A DNA stretch of 47,036 nt from Mesaphorura yosii (lineage: Eukaryota > Arthropoda > Collembola > Poduromorpha > Tullbergiidae): the NCBI GenBank assembly GCA_009869945.1, contig WIXG01000495.1, positions 1-47,036 of the forward strand, read 5' to 3'. Each line of letters starts with the position of its first letter. The stretch's first letter is position 1. The position numbers and the translations under genes are program-made. Shown one piece after another: positions 25,419 through 37,240 of this stretch. Below the pieces are notes generated by a model. It did not search any database and was not told the origin of the DNA. It saw only the letters and a program-made list of their open reading frames with translations.

Positions 25419-28400
25419 AATTTCAAATTACAGAGATAAGATCAGTAAATTGGTTTGAAACAATGTTAGACTAGAGAAGGAAGGGCTCTGCGTTCTTGTG
25501 TTCTAAAATCTTTACTTGCACTTTACTTGGTGTTTGTCATACGACTCATCAAACGACAAACGAACGAAGTTATCTTCCTTCTGTTCGAGCAAAATGATGG
25601 TTTACGAACGAGCAGGCGAGCACTGACGACGGCATTTGAGCATGAGGAATTGCAGACACGGCTAGTCCAGACGCTCAGACGAGAAGGCGGATAGTCATGA
25701 CCCTGACCGAAGGAAGCTTTTGAAGGGTGTGGGTCCTTTCAAAAGAAAGACACCCGGTGACTTCTACATCATATTTTGTGCTCAACCTTTGAATGCGAAG
25801 GATTTACACTCGCGTGGACTCTGCGCTCAGTCTTCCTTTGATTATTCAAATAACTACATCTGACACAACTAAGAATAGAATCAAAATGCGCTTTTTGTGA
25901 TTAGGATATTTGTTGTTGAGTGGGCTCAATTCTTCGAATTTTGGACCTGTTAATCTTCTGCTCATGAATTGTAATGGTACTTCATGTATTCCATAATTCC
26001 TGCTTATTCTTTTGTTGCGTAATGATCCTGAAAAGATTTATTCAAAACTAGATGCGATGCGGCTGCGTAGTTTGAACCTTTTGCTGCCTGGTCTACTCTC
26101 TCCTGCTAAGTTTAATCAGTAAAATTTGGAATTCTTGAGCGTTACAATACTGACTAAGAAGTCTCCGCATGCGTCTATAGTTCATTGTGTTTTGGGTTGA
26201 CTTTCAGTGCCCGTCTTCTTTCTGAAAGAGCAATGCAATAACTCCCTTAATCCAATTCCATCTCTATTGTCATCTGAAAGCATTCTTACCTTCTTGGACA
26301 AATGGAGAATTTCTGAACCAGAAAATCACAATGGAGTACAAAATATTTTATTTGCCTTTCCTGTTGCTTTACGTGGTCTTTGGATGGTTTCGTTTAATTT
26401 TGAAATGGAAACGGAGTGGCACTGTTTTATTTATGGCTTGGCTACTTCAAGCTGATCACTGATAAAGCTTCCTCGTTCTTTCCAGCCAAAATTATTTACC
26501 TGTTGTATGACAGCACGTGCCAAACAACGTCAGCCAGAAGGAAATCTTATTATTGATTGATTGTGTTTTGACTTCCTTTCATTGCATTATTGATTAAAGT
26601 ATACTGAAGAGATTCATGGGTCGGTTTGTATTTGTTCATTCGGTTTTGGTTGTGAGTATTTTGATTGTGCCTTCCTCTTCTATAAATTGATTTGATAAGT
26701 TAAACAATGTCAACTCAAATCAGCATTCACATTCTTGATTACAAATCGCAAGTAAAACCGACCGCAGTACTCTGTCTATGTCAGTTTAATATTTAAAATT
26801 ATGGATTACGCATTTTATTAATAATTCCATTCTACTCTGATTATGCTTTAACCTGAAATCCAAACTTTGCGTCACCGTCTTGGTTTATCCGACAGAAACT
26901 AGTCAAGTGAAACCATCAAAGTTTCTTCCTGTGTGGTTCCTCTTTCATGCCATAGTGGCCTTGTCTCTCAACTTTTAAACTTTTACCTTGAAAATATTTT
27001 ATAAATCTCAAACTTCAAAGAAAGTTTGGTATCTAGTTTGTGGAGTACAAAAAATGAGCAGTGAGTAGGAAACGATACGAGCCAAAGTTATTATTAAACG
27101 AGAAGTTTCAGAATTTATAACGTTACAGCCCCATGCCTTGCCGTTGAAGATCAAGTTTGTGCCGTGCACTGCTCTGCCCACGAAGGTCTGTTTATAATAT
27201 CCGGTTCCTGCAATCTCTCATTTTTATGCTGCCATAATCTGAGCTTGATGACGAGTAAATGCACGAGCATAATGTAGACGACTGCAGTGTAATGGCGATG
27301 GCTTGATGTTGACATTATTATGCGTGAGCATTACGCTTGAGCTAAGCCGTTCATAAAAACTGGCTCTGAAAGTATTCAATCTAATAAATATCTCATAATC
27401 TATTATTAAATGTGCTCCTTGACGTTCCAGTATTTCATAAGGTATTGCCTGGGATGAGCTGCAAGTTTGCATGCAAACGTGACCATTATAAAATGAAACA
27501 TGATTTTCAAGTCTTTTATCATGCGGTCGGAGTAGTTGAAAGTTGAAGGCTTCTGCGACAGTGACGGTGACAAAGATGACCTCCCACCAACCGCAAACTT
27601 GTGTCGCATGGTCGGTTGACGGTCGTCGTCGTACTGTGTCCAGTTCCTTTTCTGAATTGATTCAAATTCATTTGATCGATCAAAATTATACGGACGACTA
27701 CGGCTACGGTTGAGAAACTGCGTCCATGATAAACAAAGTGGTTTGAGGCCCATCTCAGTGCGATAAAGAGTCGAGTTGTACGCTGTCAAAAAACTATAAT
27801 TTATGATAAAGTATCTGCACAGGAGGCAACAACTTTACATTAAAATTTGTCAACGATATATTTTGCTGTTTCTGGCATGAATAATGACCACTTTGGGGTT
27901 AAGGAATTGTAATGTTGTCTCGCGTTTGATCATGAGAGAAGAATGATTGTGGGCTGAGACTCCAGCGAAAGTACGAGACAATATCCGCATTTGCATTTGA
28001 CCGCCTGGATGACCAATTTGTTTCAAAATAGCACTCAACATGAGACCGGATCAAAAGGGTTTATCGTCTACTTTACCTTTTTCGTATTTAATTCAACGCA
28101 ACCTCTTACAGAGATCTTTAACGAAAGAAGCTCGCATGCTGAGTGGTGTAAAATTAAATGTGCTAAGAAATATGTAATGTTAAGCATTCCTTTGTCGTAC
28201 GGTCCCCGTCTCCATCCCTTCCTCGCTTTCCCGTTCCATGTGTAACTGAATTGACCCTTTAAGGTCAAAACGAGATGTTTTGTTAGTGATCTGCTAAAGA
28301 GGCGACATTACACAAAATATTATCACATACGATTACACATGTTAAGGTAAAAGGAAGCAGATGTTTGCTACGCTAGTACTTCTTGCGCGAACGCAGTTCC

Positions 28401-31400
28401 AGCTAAGCTGCCTGGCACTGAAACTCAACTCCAGCCGAAAAATGCGTACGAAATGCTACCCAGGACGGTGAATGGGATCTTCCCATACAGAAACGAGAAA
28501 TGCATACGCACGGTTAATGCGCGTATATTGTCTTGCAAAAATAATATACTTCTTGAACTTGTTCCGAGCAGCATGCCATGCCAGGCCAGTGCAATGCGGT
28601 GCCATGCCGTGTTGGAACACGAATAAGAAGCTGGAAGGAAAGGGGAAGATGAAATTCTATATTTGAAGGAAACAGTTTAAAATATAAATGTTTCATGGGG
28701 GATTCAGCGGCAGCGTTCGTTCAGTTCAGGCGAGCGCGAGTGCAGGAGTTCCAGAGTTCTAACACTGCACACTGCACGCATGAAGCGAGACGAGTGCGTA
28801 TTTCATGTTATGCAATGCATTTATTATTTAAACTAGATTCTGGATCCGGTGCCAGTGCCATTATTCTTGTCTTTCTCTGGCTATGATCTTTCTCAGCAGC
28901 AAACACCGAGAATCTTGTATCATTTACTATTTCATGTATGTATCATCAGCTGATAGCGATACTCCGTCTGAAGCAGCAGTAACACGGTGTTATTATGTTG
29001 CACGGTCTGCTGAAAAGTGGGAGATTATCTTCCCACAGCCTGGATTTCTAGTGAGCTCTGTTTTGCCAAGTCGTAACACGCAGCACTTTGTCCTGCCGTC
29101 GTCCGCCGTAAGCTCGCAGTTCGTTCGATGTTCCTGTTACGGAAAAAATATTGTATGTAAATTCATACCCTTAACTACCATTTTTATGGGCTCTTTCAAG
29201 GTTGCTTAGGAGATGATGTGATGATTATTATCAAGGTTTGAAGAACCAATGTCCAAGGATTGAAGGACCTTGGGCTCTTTGGTGGTGCATCTTTAAATTT
29301 TGCTAACAAAATGAAAGCTGGAAATTACAATCTCTTTCCATACTCGCCTAAACTTACTTGTAGTTACGGTATGACGATGACAGTTTTAATATCAATTTTT
29401 GATATTCAATTTCATGTGCGCGTGCTCAAGAATACGAAGACGGCGTCATCACAAATACTTATTCTTCATTTTCTCCATAATGAGTTCAGCCTTTAGATTT
29501 TTCCAAAATAGAACTTGCTTTAATGTCTCGAGGTTGTCCATTATACCGGTACATGATGTCTATTGACCATTTAGAGCCTCTTAAGCGCTGGTCGTGTTTA
29601 GTGACTATTTTAGTTCATGCTCCGAGGATATGCATCAAGGAAATCCCTTTCAGTCTTCCGCATCCTAATGCCTTGTCAGATCCTGGTCGGTCCAGCATTG
29701 AAATTCCGATACAAAGCGGAAGATTACCATCTTGATTTACCTGGGATAACGAAAAAACGATAACGACGTTCTTAAGAAAGAATCTTCAGGAGACTCGAAG
29801 ACTGATGAAGACATGCGACTTTACTACAAAGAAACACACGTTCTTTTGGAGGACTTATGGCCGTTTGTTTGTTCTTTACTGCTTGGAAGCACCTTGTTTC
29901 ACTCTTGGAAGTCTTTGGTCAAAGCCAAAGCTCTTGGCTGCTCTTGCCTTAAGAACTCAGAAACCAATGTCTTCCTTTTGTTTGTCGTGAGTTACATGCG
30001 TGTACGCGTACGGTACGCATAAGCGCTATCGTCAGTATTTACTTTTCCAGACCATTGAAGATTCCATTATGTTTTAAAGTTACAGATTCCGCTCTGTTCT
30101 GTGTGTCTTCCATCTTCTTTGATGGTTGACTTTCCCATTTAGGAAATGTTTTTAGTTACTCATTATTGAAGCATAATGCTCTCTTACTCGGGCTCAGGAT
30201 AAGGCTCAAGCTGTTCTCCAGCTCTATCTGTCTTCGTTTTATGTAATACTATATCCTCTTAGTAAGTCAAGTAAAAGTGCTCCTGAACACCAAACCGGCA
30301 TCTTCTGCTGCATTAATGTAATATTGCCAGCCAGGAAAGAACTTAAATTACAAACACTCATTTCCGTCTTCAATCATTTCTCTTTCATCTTGAATAACAT
30401 TAATAAACTAATATTCCATGTCATTTCGTTTATGTATCCAATTACACTCTTTAAAATTCCTTCAACGAAAGATATCTCAAGAAAATTATGGTTTCAATTC
30501 CCAACTCGTCGTCCAACTTCCAGACGGTACGCCGCGCCCGCTAGCTCATTTTTCTTCGTTTCAGAAATACAATGTACAGATGACTTGTACCAAATGATAT
30601 AATACGCGGCCCTGTTCCCGACCGGGCTGTTAGATGATGATGTCAACGAAAGTGAAATTCCATATCACAGATTCCTGAGTCTTGACTTGACTTGGTTTGA
30701 GAGGAAACGGCGATGGCACTCCTTGACTTGTAAAGTCATATTTCTTACATTCTTAAGTGCCTTGTCAATACAAATATTATGCAGGATTTGGCGAACTGGA
30801 ATGAAATTTCATGCCTTGCCTTGGCTTGCCTGGTTAGAGCAACCGAAATCTCTCTCTTTGCTTTCTGCTATCTGAGACGGTCGTCTGATGAAAGGCGAAA
30901 GGCTTATCTTCTTGATCCAAGCATCCTGGATCAATCTGAGGATAGGACTCTAGCGACTAATTTTGCTATTGGCAAGCTTGGCCAAGTTCTCTTTCCATTT
31001 CGGAAGGCTTAACTCAAATTGTCACAAAAATAAATAACCCTGTCTTGGAAGAAGTTGGCCTCTTATCCTCCGAACTTGCAACATGCAAGCTGGGCTGAAT
31101 GTTTATTTCACTGCGGATGTAAGAGAAAGCACATGTCAGTCAAGCCTAAACTAACAACAGCAACGAGGCAAGACCGACGGTGCTGAGCTCAAGACAAGAG
31201 AAAGCATGCCAAGACAAGATTGAGGATATCTGCAACTTTGGAAATTATTTCCTCTTTTTCGTAATGTGACTGGTTTCCAAGCTCAACGTTCAACGCGCCC
31301 TCACCAAGCGTAAGCGAGCCTTGGCGCACTTCAGCAATGTTTTCTAGCTCGAAGATGCTTTGACCATAACGCTGAGACGGAGGCAAGGGAGGAAAACAGG

Positions 31401-32741
31401 AGGAAAAGATTCCAACTCCCTCGAAGCATATTAGTAACTGAGTTGCATCCATGCAAGTATGCAGAACCGAGTCAAGGAGAAACAGAGACAAGAAAAGTTT
31501 CACCCGTGGCGTCGTCGTAAAGCGAAGCTGGATGCAAGGAAGCATGAAGAAAGAAAGAGTGAAAGTGAGTGTTACTATGGAGATCCAACTTTCTCTTCTT
31601 TTTACCCTCGAATTGATTTCAATCTTCTTGGCACGACGGATGTGGAAGTTGCACCACACTACACTGCATCACGCACTGTACGCTTGTGTGCATGTGCAAG
31701 GTTCTTGATGTTGTAATCGCTAACTCTCTTTTCCGTATTCTCGTCGACTACTTTCGTACGTTCGTCCCGGCGGGTCTGAAGAAGGTTTCTGGAGTTGTAC
31801 TGCACCAGATTTCTTTAGCCGAGTTCTTACCCGTTCACCATGAATGCCGACCGAGAGGTCTTGTACCATTAAATTGCCCCAGCCAATCCATGGCTTGGTT
31901 TGGTTGTACTTTCTCCCTCCTTTCAGTCTCGAGTGGAAATCCATGAATTAGACAGAGAAAAGAACAGTTTTCTTCCTTAATTCCGTGCACACTTGGTATT
32001 CTCATTACGTGAACACTCCATAGCATCATTTATGTGCGAGGGTGAAAGTGAAATTAACGGCACGGTGAGGATTTTCAATTTTGCTGAACGCGTCCATTCT
32101 ACACACTCATTATAATAAAAGTCTCTCCTCTTGATCACGATCCTAAAAGAAAAGCCAACATAGCACAATAAACACGGAAAGTGTAGATGTGCCCGTGGTC
32201 TGTAGGAGCGAGCAAAGATCCAAAATCTGTTCCGTGATCTCTGCACATTATGCCTCAACCCTGACGCCAGATTCATTTCTATGATTACTTTATACTTGGT
32301 GCTATTCAGTTTTATGATAATGAAAACGACAGCGACTGCGACAGTCGTCGACTCATCTCGACAAAAGTCATGTATTAATCATTTAAGATTCTTCACTTTT
32401 CTCGTCTCTCACTCGTCGTCCTTGTCTTCACTGTAAGGACGTTGTCACGCGCCCGTTCTGCTGAATTCTATCTCAGCATAATCTCAAGTTTTTGTGTCTC
32501 GAGATTTTTTTTAAGTTTTAGATTCATGAATAGGATTGCATGGGTCAAAGCTTTTTCGCTTGGCCTTTTCATTAAGCCTCTATTAAATTCTGTAGTTTCA
32601 ACGCTTTTCGCCAGCGGGTGTTAAAAACTGATAGTTTTGGCACTCACGTCGCGTTTTCACCACATTCAAGTTCGTGCTTAATCATAAAACTACATTACCA
32701 ACGCTTGAAACTATAAAAATTTAAACCTGCAAAGCTAAAAT

Positions 32742-33296
32742 AGCCCCGAATCTGAATTTTCGAATCGTCGCGTAACTTAAGGCAGGCGTCAGGTAGCTTG
32801 TTTGATAGAAGCTCCTCCATCAGATACCCTTAGTTACAGCGCCAGCGAGGGGGGACGAAGTGATATAAAATGCCCCACGTGGAACCACTTTGTGTCAAAA
32901 TTATTTCCTCCCTCAATATTGGTCGGAATCGCTTAGGGTTAGGTTTGTTGGACTCCCAGATATCTGAACCACAGAATGATTAGTCAACTTCTGCTAAAAA
33001 TGCTACAGAGAAGAGCTACACGTGTTTAAAGCCGCAGATTTGTTTGAAAAAAATGTTTGATACTTCATATCTCCCCACTGGGACATTCTTAGAAGAATTT
33101 GACCAATCATTGTATGACTCAGATATCTGGGACAACAACCAACAAACTCAACCCCGCTCAATTCTGATCAGTATTGAGGGAGGAGATAGTTTTGGCGCAA
33201 AGTGGTCTTATAAGGAGAATTTCCCATCTTGCTAATTGCCCTGACGGCTGCGTTAACTTCTAGCATAACTTCGCAAAATTCTATTATTGCGGAGGC
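32742..33296. mobile_element. Foldback (long inverted repeat) element, probably a non-autonomous DNA transposon
   Basis: Two long imperfect inverted arms flank a loop of roughly 50-75 bases centred near 33,040. Perfect 13-base matches anchor the pairing: 32,906-32,918 (TCCTCCCTCAATA) with 33,172-33,184, and 32,955-32,967 (CCCAGATATCTGA) with 33,119-33,131. Between and around them similarity is roughly 75-80 percent by eye (ACCACTTTG at 32,884 with 33,198-33,206). Outer pairing continues at 32,776-32,793 with 33,240-33,257 (15 of 18 bases) and at 32,742-32,760 with 33,275-33,296. The left arm carries about 55 bases (about 32,828-32,883) with no counterpart on the right. There is no transposase frame. 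The structure fits a foldback or MITE-type element. Exact ends and target-site duplications could not be fixed, so the family is unknown. A transcribed copy would form a long hairpin RNA. Confidence 0.75.
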
Positions 33297-36200
33297 TCCG
33301 GCGTTTTCAGTCGTAGCAAATACGTAGCGAGGTGTATTTCATTTTGTTGTACAAAGATTACGAGAAAGTACTTATTCCCTTGTAAATTACAAATTCATGT
33401 ATAGTTAGCATAAACCAAGATTGCAGATTTAAAAGGATTACATTCTTTTGGCAGCAATTGGAAGAAAGCCGAGCGAGCCGCTTAATTCAATCACATCGAT
33501 GATCGTGGCGTGGCCGTTCCCGCGTTGCACTGCGAATATTGAGAGAACACGAGGTGCACGCACTCACGCACGATCGGAATTTCACTTTAATCTTCGCCAC
33601 AACCGCAAAGAAAGGATTACGTGCTTCCTTTTCAGCCTAATGATAATCCAATATGCCATCTTGATATTCGATTACTCATTCATTGTTCGTTTCGTTCTCC
33701 TTCTCAACTCGTTTCATTAATCTTATTTCGTGCGTGCGTGCATCTCGGCTCAGAAATGCAAATTTCTGGAAGTCTGGCACTTTACACAGGCTTTTAGTGT
33801 AGTGTTGGGCGTGAACACGGTTGACACTTGACACGTGATGGATGGATTTACTTTTCTCAGCTGAGTAAATGATTTTATGGTAAATGCGTTTCGTATTTTG
33901 ACATGAGCAGTGTATTAATGAGACATTTGCTTACTTTTTACTTACACTATTACTTCGTCTTGACGAGAGTGAGCGTGAGCGTGTGTACGAAATGAGCTGG
34001 AGTTTAAAAAGCCACAGTGAACGAAAAGGTGCAGTAATGCATTATGTAAGGACACCATGACACGACAGGACAGACTCGAGACATGTTTGGTTTATTTTGC
34101 GATAACTCGAAAATGCAAAAAATGTAGAGACGAAACAATGAAATCTTATCTCGAGTGAAGATATTTGCCTGGAAAATACAAAACACACACAGATTATAAA
34201 GTTCAGCCTTCCAGTGATTGAATGAACTCGAATGCTGTCAAGCCACGCAATGCCGGAGCCATACCAAAATGAGCCTCCTGGAGAAGACTAGACACCCTTC
34301 AGTTTCAAACGCGGGTTGACAATCAGTTAAGGAAGACGGAAGACGTGCTCCACCCAAATTTATGTCGGAGTATTTATTCAGGCAGGTGATTCAAATCCTA
34401 CACTGAACAACTACAAGCATTGCTTTAAGTGTTGTTCGTATTGTAGGAGTCATTTAATTTGTCCAAGAAACTCTGTTTGGATTAAAGAGTAATTGCATTC
34501 AGTAATTAGTTTAGTCTAATCTCATTCTAATCTTACTCCCGTAGGAGTCGCCTGCAATGAGGAATTGTATTGAAATGAAATGCGTAAGGATGAGTGCTTT
34601 GAGGGTCGAGAGTGTGGCAGGCACGCACTGTGAAGTTTGTCTTATCATCCAAACGTTATTTTAACCTTCCTCGCATTTAGTTCTCCATAAATCGAATCAC
34701 ACCGCAGCGTTTAGCCTCTCATTTCCAGTCTCAGTTGGTGACTAATAAATTATTCTGGTTTCTCTTCTTCGATGCGCTTGCATTTTGCTGCATAACCCCG
34801 TCCCGGTGCGTGGACCGTTGGTTTGCCTCCGGCTTTTGTGAAACCTGCATGCGTGCCATGCATGGGCAGAGCGCATGGTGCATTGGTTAATTCTGGAGAA
34901 CTTGGAGATGCATAATAATAAGTACTAAAACACTTTAGATATAAATTTAGTACGCATAACATGGTAAAAGGGTGATGATGAGATAAGTAACTTGGATGCG
35001 TATAGTAATAATATTTTCAGAGATCTCCACAAGGAATTAAGGATTGTAAATCTTGACTTGTATGGTTGTACTGTGAATTCGTGGCGTGAGGCTTGTCTGT
35101 CGGGTCTCTGAATAAAGTTATTTTCGGTATCCTTTGAAACCAGCGATTTTCAGTCCACGGCCAGCATTACATTTAAATTTGGTGTTGTAAAACATACGTG
35201 GTATCTGAAGAAACTCAACAACGAACCTCACATTACGAGCGACGAACACACATGGATTGCTCTTTGCTTTATGGGTTGGCGATGTGTCTTTCGGATTTTA
35301 ATTTTATGACGCCTGACTTCTTTTCTTGACCTGACACTGTAATGAGTGCGAAATACGATGGGAATGTGGTCGGTTGTATTCACGGGAATTTTTAAGAGGC
35401 GTTATAAATGGGTGCCCTTTTGGAAAACCTTTCACTTCAATCAAGATTACTCAAAATGCCAGCCTGAAACATAATTCCTTGCTCATCTTTTACAAGCTAT
35501 TGTTTTACTTTTTTGGAAAGTCGAGTCTGATTCTTGCATGCCTCATGAAAATCTTAGCTGGCGGTCCCCGCACATTTGAGCACGAACTCATTTTAATCTC
35601 TTACTAGTCTCGGTGCTGATTTTAGATGGCAAGGCAAGGGTACTGATGATTATGCCAATGTCTGTCTGAAGTCTGACGCATCAATTCTGGCATTGCGAAA
35701 TCTTGTTAAATGTGTGACTCAGATAATTGCGCGGCCGCAGTAATTTATGGGTTTGGTGTTGAGACAGACAAAATAGAAATGGACAAGGTACACGATGCGT
35801 ATGCGTAATTTAGGATGTTGCTAGTTTGAACCTAATTGACAGAGCCGTACACGAGTGCGAAATGAACGAGTTCGTGCCGAGGTGAAAGAAGGTGTGATGA
35901 TATCATGTAAATAATAGTTTATGGAGACATCGAAACAAAGGATGCTCATTGTCTATGCCTGACTGTGAGCCTGAGCATCTGACTGTAGACACACAGACAG
36001 ACGCATTTAATAATTATAATTTCCGGTTCAAGCCACCACCATCCACGTGCAGACTGCAGATGCAATTCAGTGTCATGAACTCGAACACGTATTTGCTTGC
36101 TTTGTTATTCATTCATTACATGATTACATCTTTGCTGTGTTATTAGCATTTGGAATTGGAGTTGGCAACCTTTGCATTTATCATTCAATTCGTTCTTTTG

Positions 36201-36940
36201 TACTTCTCTTAATTTACCTGATCATTATTGTACCTCATCTGATTCGGCGAACAACGGGTATTTCCTCGTTACACATTGCTGATTCTTATCAATTAGATTT
36301 AGTGACGACGTTTGTTGCAACAAACTCGGCGACTGTTTGTTGCAGGGAGTTTCTGAATCTGTCTTTCGTTGGTTATTTTACGAATTGCATGCCAGAAATG
36401 CGTTTGAGCATTAATTATTACATTAACTTCAATTGAAGCCAATTTAAAGATGCACATTTTCAAATTCTGTCTCGAATGCGTTGTTCTGAATAAGTGAACG
36501 ACGGCACGGCATGGAATTCAAGTGTAATCACTCGTGAAAACAAATGAAAGGGTTAAATTAATGCTCAGTTCACTTGGTCCTAAATTAACTTTAATTTTTA
36601 TACAAAAATTACATGTCATGCTCCATCTGCGTTACAAAAAATTGTGGATTAAACGCTTGAAACCGAAATTATGTAGAAAAAGGATGCGTATATCAGTTTT
36701 TCCTGTTCAGAATGAATGAATTGGTGCTGTAAACTAAGAAGTGTATGCACTTGAACTTAAATCGCATAAAGTTATGCAAATTCATATGTTGGTGGACTGA
36801 TTGATTAATAATTACATGGTGCGATTTGAAATTGGTTTTGCTCATATGCCGCAATTTCGATGAGGGTTTAAGTAATGGTTGATATATTCTTGACTACAAG
36901 ACTTTGATTTCATACCTTTCTTTTTACTTTTTATTCACAG

Positions 36941-37240
36941 GTCAACATCGCTCTCCCAGAATCACGGAGCATCCCAAAGACGTGCTAGTCAAAAAGAATG
37001 AGCCCACAACGTTGAACTGCAAAGCGGAGGGCAAACCGGACCCAACCATCGAATGGTACAAAGATGGAGAGCTCCAACGTCCATCAAACGATGGTCATCG
37101 CATATTTCTTCCTGGTGGCGATCTATTCTTCCTGAGCGTGTCGGACGGAAAGAAAGAGTCTGACAGCGGGATTTATTGGTGCATCGCAAGGAACTCCATT
37201 GGAGTCGTCCAAAGCCGAAATGCATCATTACAAGTTGGAG
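36941..37240 (+). CDS. robo: Robo family receptor, Ig1 domain exon
   Basis: This 300-nt exon is phase 1 at both ends: AG|GT acceptor at 36,940/36,941 and GAG|GTAATT donor after 37,240. It encodes one complete I-set immunoglobulin domain, residues about 29-128 of the protein. Hallmarks are the Robo-specific S-P-R-I-x-E-H-P start, L-N-C-K-A-E-G-K-P (first Cys, residue 55), P-T-I-E-W-Y-K-D-G (core Trp, 67), H-R-I-F-L-P-G-G-D-L-F-F-L, and D-S-G-I-Y-W-C-I-A-R-N (second Cys, 109). A glycosylation sequon N-A-S begins at residue 122, just before the domain-ending S-L-Q-V. Ig1 is the principal Slit-binding domain of Robo receptors, which steer axons at the midline and guide other migrating cells. Features recalled from insect robo1 (V-K-K-N-E-P) and from robo2/3 (R-x-x-L-P-G-G-x-L-F-F-L) are mixed, so the paralogue is not resolved. 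Reading past the donor meets a stop at 37,270. Confidence 0.95.

Larger units (their letters stand above)
17732..36940 (+). other. robo: robo intron between signal-peptide and Ig1 exons
   Basis: Inferred 19,209-bp phase-1 intron with donor GTACGT at 17,732 and acceptor TTTTTACTTTTTATTCACAG ending at 36,940, preceded by a clear pyrimidine tract. Very large introns near the 5' end are typical of robo genes in flies and vertebrates. Apart from the foldback at 32,742-33,296 and minor repeats, no nested gene is recognised. Open frames of 130-156 codons at 21,891-22,349, 22,400-22,801, 24,487-24,888 (minus) and 31,189-31,659 (minus) have no recognisable domains and are not called. Conserved enhancers may be present but cannot be seen in a single sequence. 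Confidence 0.7.

Noticed and set aside
26207..26455. Possible exon preceded by TTGACTTTCAG
   Set aside because: The acceptor-like string is followed by an 82-codon open frame, but it shows no Ig or other domain and no compatible donor giving a sensible join.
28251..28268. TTGACC...GGTCAA palindrome resembling a nuclear-receptor half-site pair
   Set aside because: A short palindrome like this is expected by chance in this much sequence, and nothing nearby indicates a promoter.
28572..28616. GC-rich CCATGCCATGCC-type repeats (also near 24,748 and 9,040)
   Set aside because: Irregular low-complexity similarity without a definable unit or boundaries.
30603..30650. GGCCCTGTTCCCGACCGGGC hairpin followed by a short ATG run
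   Set aside because: Considered as the 3' end of a retroelement, but there is no other element sequence upstream and the ATG run is only three units.
31189..31659. 156-codon minus-strand open frame with a hydrophobic stretch
   Set aside because: The hydrophobic segment alone does not make it a membrane protein. No family was recognised and overlapping plus-strand frames are equally open.
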